From an uncultured Treponema sp. (GTDB lineage Bacteria > Spirochaetota > Spirochaetia > Treponematales > Treponemataceae): 64,000 nt of DNA. The number at the start of each line of letters is the position of its first letter. The stretch's first letter is position 1. A program made the position numbers and the translations under genes. This document shows, piece by piece, positions 62,229 to 64,000 of the stretch. The stretch spans positions 36,028-100,027 of the forward strand of contig CALHVG010000036.1 in assembly GCA_938039145.1 (NCBI GenBank), in the 5' to 3' direction. The notes beneath the pieces are model-generated. The model made no database searches. It was not told the origin of the DNA and saw nothing but the letters and a program-made list of their open reading frames with translations.

Positions 62229-63690
62229 TATTTCCGGCTCAAAAAAGTTTTTTTTGGATCAGCACGGATGCGCAAAAAATCAGGTTGACGGCGAACTTAT
62301 GATTTTCCGTCTTCAGAATATGGGGTATTCCCAGACGTTCGATGCGGACGAAGCCGACTTGATTGTGGTCAATTCCTGCGGATTTATCGAAAGCGCAAAA
62401 AAAGAATCCCTCGAGGCGGTATGTTCCGCAAAAAAATCCTATCCGAACGCCAAAATTCTGCTTGCAGGCTGCCTTGCCGAACGTTATGCGTCCGTGTTCA
62501 AAACTTCGCTTCCTGAAGCGGATGCCGTATTCGGAAACGGCGACATTTCAAGGCTCGATGAAATCGTAAAAGCAATCGAAAGAAACGAACGGCCCGTGGC
62601 GGTCTACAGGCAGGAAGGCGTGTGCTGCGGCGAACGGCGGACGTTGCTCGGTTTTAGAGGTTCCGCCTTCGTAAAAATCACGGAAGGCTGCTCGAACCAT
62701 TGTTCGTTCTGTGCTATTCCGATAATCAGAGGGGAACTAAGGAGTCGTCCTGCAAAAAAAATCGTCGAAGAAATCGCGTATCTTGTGGAAAACGGCGTGT
62801 TTGAGATAAATCTGATAGGACAGGATCTTGCGGCTTACGGTTTGGGTTCGCTCGACAATGTTTTTGAAAAAACACCTTCGTCCGACGCGAACGATAGCCT
62901 GCGCTCTCCGCTTTCCCGTCTGCTTGAGATGATCACGCTTTTGCCGCACAATTTTCGTCTGCGTCTTCTATATATACATCCCGACCATTTTAACGAGGAT
63001 ATTCTTCCCGTGATGCAGGGCGACAGGCGGCTTCTTCCTTATTTTGATATTCCTTTTCAAAGCGGCGATGATTCTGTAATTCGTGCGATGAACAGAAAGG
63101 GAAGCGCAAGGATTTATGAATCTCTTGTGAGAAAAATCCGCCTTGCTCTTCCCAATGCGGTAATTCGGACCACATTTCTTACGGGATTTCCGGGCGAAAC
63201 CGAGGAAAATGCGCTTAACACGGAAAAATTTTTGCGTTCGATAAGAACCGACTGGTCTGGGTGTTTTCCGTACAGCCGTGAAGAGGACACGCCTGCCTAC
63301 GATTATGGAAAGCGTGTTCCGCTCAAGACCGCAAAAGCTAGGGCGGAAAGCCTTCAGAAGATTCAGGCCGACATAACAAAAGACAGCCTTGCTTCAAGGG
63401 TAGGAACGGAACTGGATGTGCTTGTGGAAGAAATCGTCGAGGGGAACGCAGGGCTTGCGATCGGTCGGGCGTGGTTTCAGGCTCCCGATGTCGATGGAAA
63501 CGTTGTTGTCCGTTACGATTCCGAGTCCGATTCCGAACGCATTTTTTTGAAACCGGGTGCGCTAGTTCGTGTGCGAATTACGGGTTCCGGTGCCGTGGAT
63601 TTGGATTCGGTTTTTATTTCTCCTGCAAAAATTCCCATTATGTCGAAATCCGGAAAACTCGAATACGTCACGGAGCTTTCTAAAGCGTAG
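62221..63690 (+). CDS. rimO: Ribosomal protein S12 methylthiotransferase RimO
   Basis: A radical-SAM enzyme that adds methylthio to an aspartate of ribosomal protein S12. The 489-residue protein has the N-terminal UPF0004 domain with cluster cysteines C17 (HGCAKN), C53 (NSCGF) and C84 (AGCLAE), and the radical-SAM cysteines C157, C161, C164 in CSNHCSFCAIP. The C-terminal TRAM domain (about 400-470, GTELDVLVEEIVEGNA) completes the family layout. It is long for RimO, 440-450 usual, partly through a loop at about 215-230. It starts with TTG at 62221, overlapping the RodZ-like gene by eight bases, without a clear ribosome site. Confidence 0.95.
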   Translation: MTDISGSKKFFLDQHGCAKNQVDGELMIFRLQNMGYSQTFDADEADLIVVNSCGFIESAKKESLEAVCSAKKSYPNAKILLAGCLAERYASVFKTSLPEADAVFGNGDISRLDEIVKAIERNERPVAVYRQEGVCCGERRTLLGFRGSAFVKITEGCSNHCSFCAIPIIRGELRSRPAKKIVEEIAYLVENGVFEINLIGQDLAAYGLGSLDNVFEKTPSSDANDSLRSPLSRLLEMITLLPHNFRLRLLYIHPDHFNEDILPVMQGDRRLLPYFDIPFQSGDDSVIRAMNRKGSARIYESLVRKIRLALPNAVIRTTFLTGFPGETEENALNTEKFLRSIRTDWSGCFPYSREEDTPAYDYGKRVPLKTAKARAESLQKIQADITKDSLASRVGTELDVLVEEIVEGNAGLAIGRAWFQAPDVDGNVVVRYDSESDSERIFLKPGALVRVRITGSGAVDLDSVFISPAKIPIMSKSGKLEYVTELSKA

Positions 63691-64000
63691 TTTTTATAGA
63701 ACGCAAAGTTTTTGAAAGGCGATTTCTGTCCAAGTTGGATTTCTCGACTGGATATCCAAGGGGATAAAAAAAAGCGAATCCCGAAAACGCCCCTGAAAAA
63801 CATCTTTCAAAAAAAAAACGATTTTTCTTCATATTTTCCGCAAAAACACGAAAAAAACTTGCTTTGGGAGTTGACAAGGTGGTGTGGGAGGTGGTATATT
63901 CACCATCACCGCCACGGGGAAGCCTGCTGGCGGAGAGCTGTTTGGCAGCAGAGGGAAGGAAAGGAAGACAGGGGGCGGAAGCCCCTGTAATGCAGAGAAG
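63691..64000 (+). other. Downstream region of rimO with strong promoter at the window edge
   Basis: No gene starts before the edge. An inverted repeat TTGGAT/ATCCAA lies at 63734-63759. From 63871 a promoter begins, and the transcribed part (63900-64000) is rich in short hairpins such as CCGCCA/TGGCGG and CAGGGG/CCCCTG, as in a structured RNA or rRNA leader. The gene itself is beyond the window. Confidence 0.5.
63871..63900 (+). promoter_or_regulatory. Strong consensus promoter
   Basis: TTGACA (63871-63876) and TATATT (63895-63900), spacer 18 bases. The strength and the following hairpin-rich, protein-free sequence suggest a stable RNA transcript such as an rRNA operon, which cannot be confirmed here. 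Confidence 0.7.

Noticed and set aside
63900..64000. 16S rRNA start at the right edge
   Set aside because: The universal 16S 5' sequence is not reached before the window ends, so only a possible leader can be stated.
1..64000. CRISPR array, prophage, insertion sequence or integrase
   Set aside because: No regularly spaced repeats, transposase, integrase or phage structural genes were found on either strand.

Overview
The window is a contiguous piece of a spirochaete chromosome, most probably Treponema. Support comes from a very large spirochaete-type coiled-coil protein, flagellar FliS and FlgN-like chaperones, a long DnaE with a PHP domain, treponemal lipoprotein/LysM and beta-barrel families, frequent TTG/GTG starts, and many lipoproteins with short lipoboxes. 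It is mid-GC overall, with one AT-rich island around 24.4-25.1 kb. I cannot fix the species from sequence alone.

Layout. 1-5.9 kb (minus): dnaE, a YggT membrane protein and recG (cut by the left edge), a replication/repair operon. 6.4-10.9 kb (plus): a giant double-activase protein related to 2-hydroxyacyl-CoA dehydratase activases. 11.0-17.0 kb (plus): an exported protein, a 954-residue exported TPR protein and a probable outer-membrane beta-barrel, followed by a HAD phosphatase. 17.8-22.6 kb: a 1597-residue membrane-anchored coiled-coil protein, convergent with a YifB/ComM ATPase. 24.3-25.15 kb: an AT-rich toxin-antitoxin pair between two 41-bp direct repeats. 25.2-26.6 kb: a sodium-dependent NSS-family transporter with a hairpin-rich leader. 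27.3-31.8 kb: membrane and exported proteins, a YARHG-domain protein, and a lipoprotein/LysM pair. 32.0-35.1 kb: a cytidylate-kinase-like protein, a CDP-alcohol phosphatidyltransferase and purB. 35.4-40.6 kb: an FGE-like lipoprotein with InlB-type repeats, tRNA-Ala(CGC), a glycosyltransferase fusion and a DJ-1 protein. 40.8-48.6 kb: an envelope cluster made of a Maf-type glycosyltransferase, a PASTA penicillin-binding protein, signal peptidase I, an M23/LysM peptidase and a beta-propeller/NodB-like protein. 48.6-51.8 kb: two lipoproteins and acetate kinase. 52.3-56.1 kb: 5-formyl-THF cyclo-ligase, then fabD-fabF-fabZ. 56.4-57.9 kb (minus): fliS, a flgN-like gene and folA. 58.2-63.7 kb: ftsH, then lolA, a RodZ-like gene and rimO. 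The window ends just after a strong promoter whose transcript lies beyond the edge.

Most of this is core housekeeping and envelope biology. Fatty-acid elongation, envelope lipoprotein transport (LolA), wall synthesis and turnover (PBP, M23, LysM, RodZ-like), preprotein processing (LepB) and membrane proteolysis (FtsH) are all represented. No prophage, CRISPR array, integrase or intact insertion sequence was seen.

The less ordinary signals are mostly non-coding or hybrid. They include several hairpin-rich intergenic elements that look like dispersed repeats, two promoters placed so close to start codons that leaderless mRNAs are predicted, the repeat-flanked toxin-antitoxin module, and several enzyme-like domains with altered catalytic motifs. 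No single locus could be shown to be a wholly new system from sequence alone.
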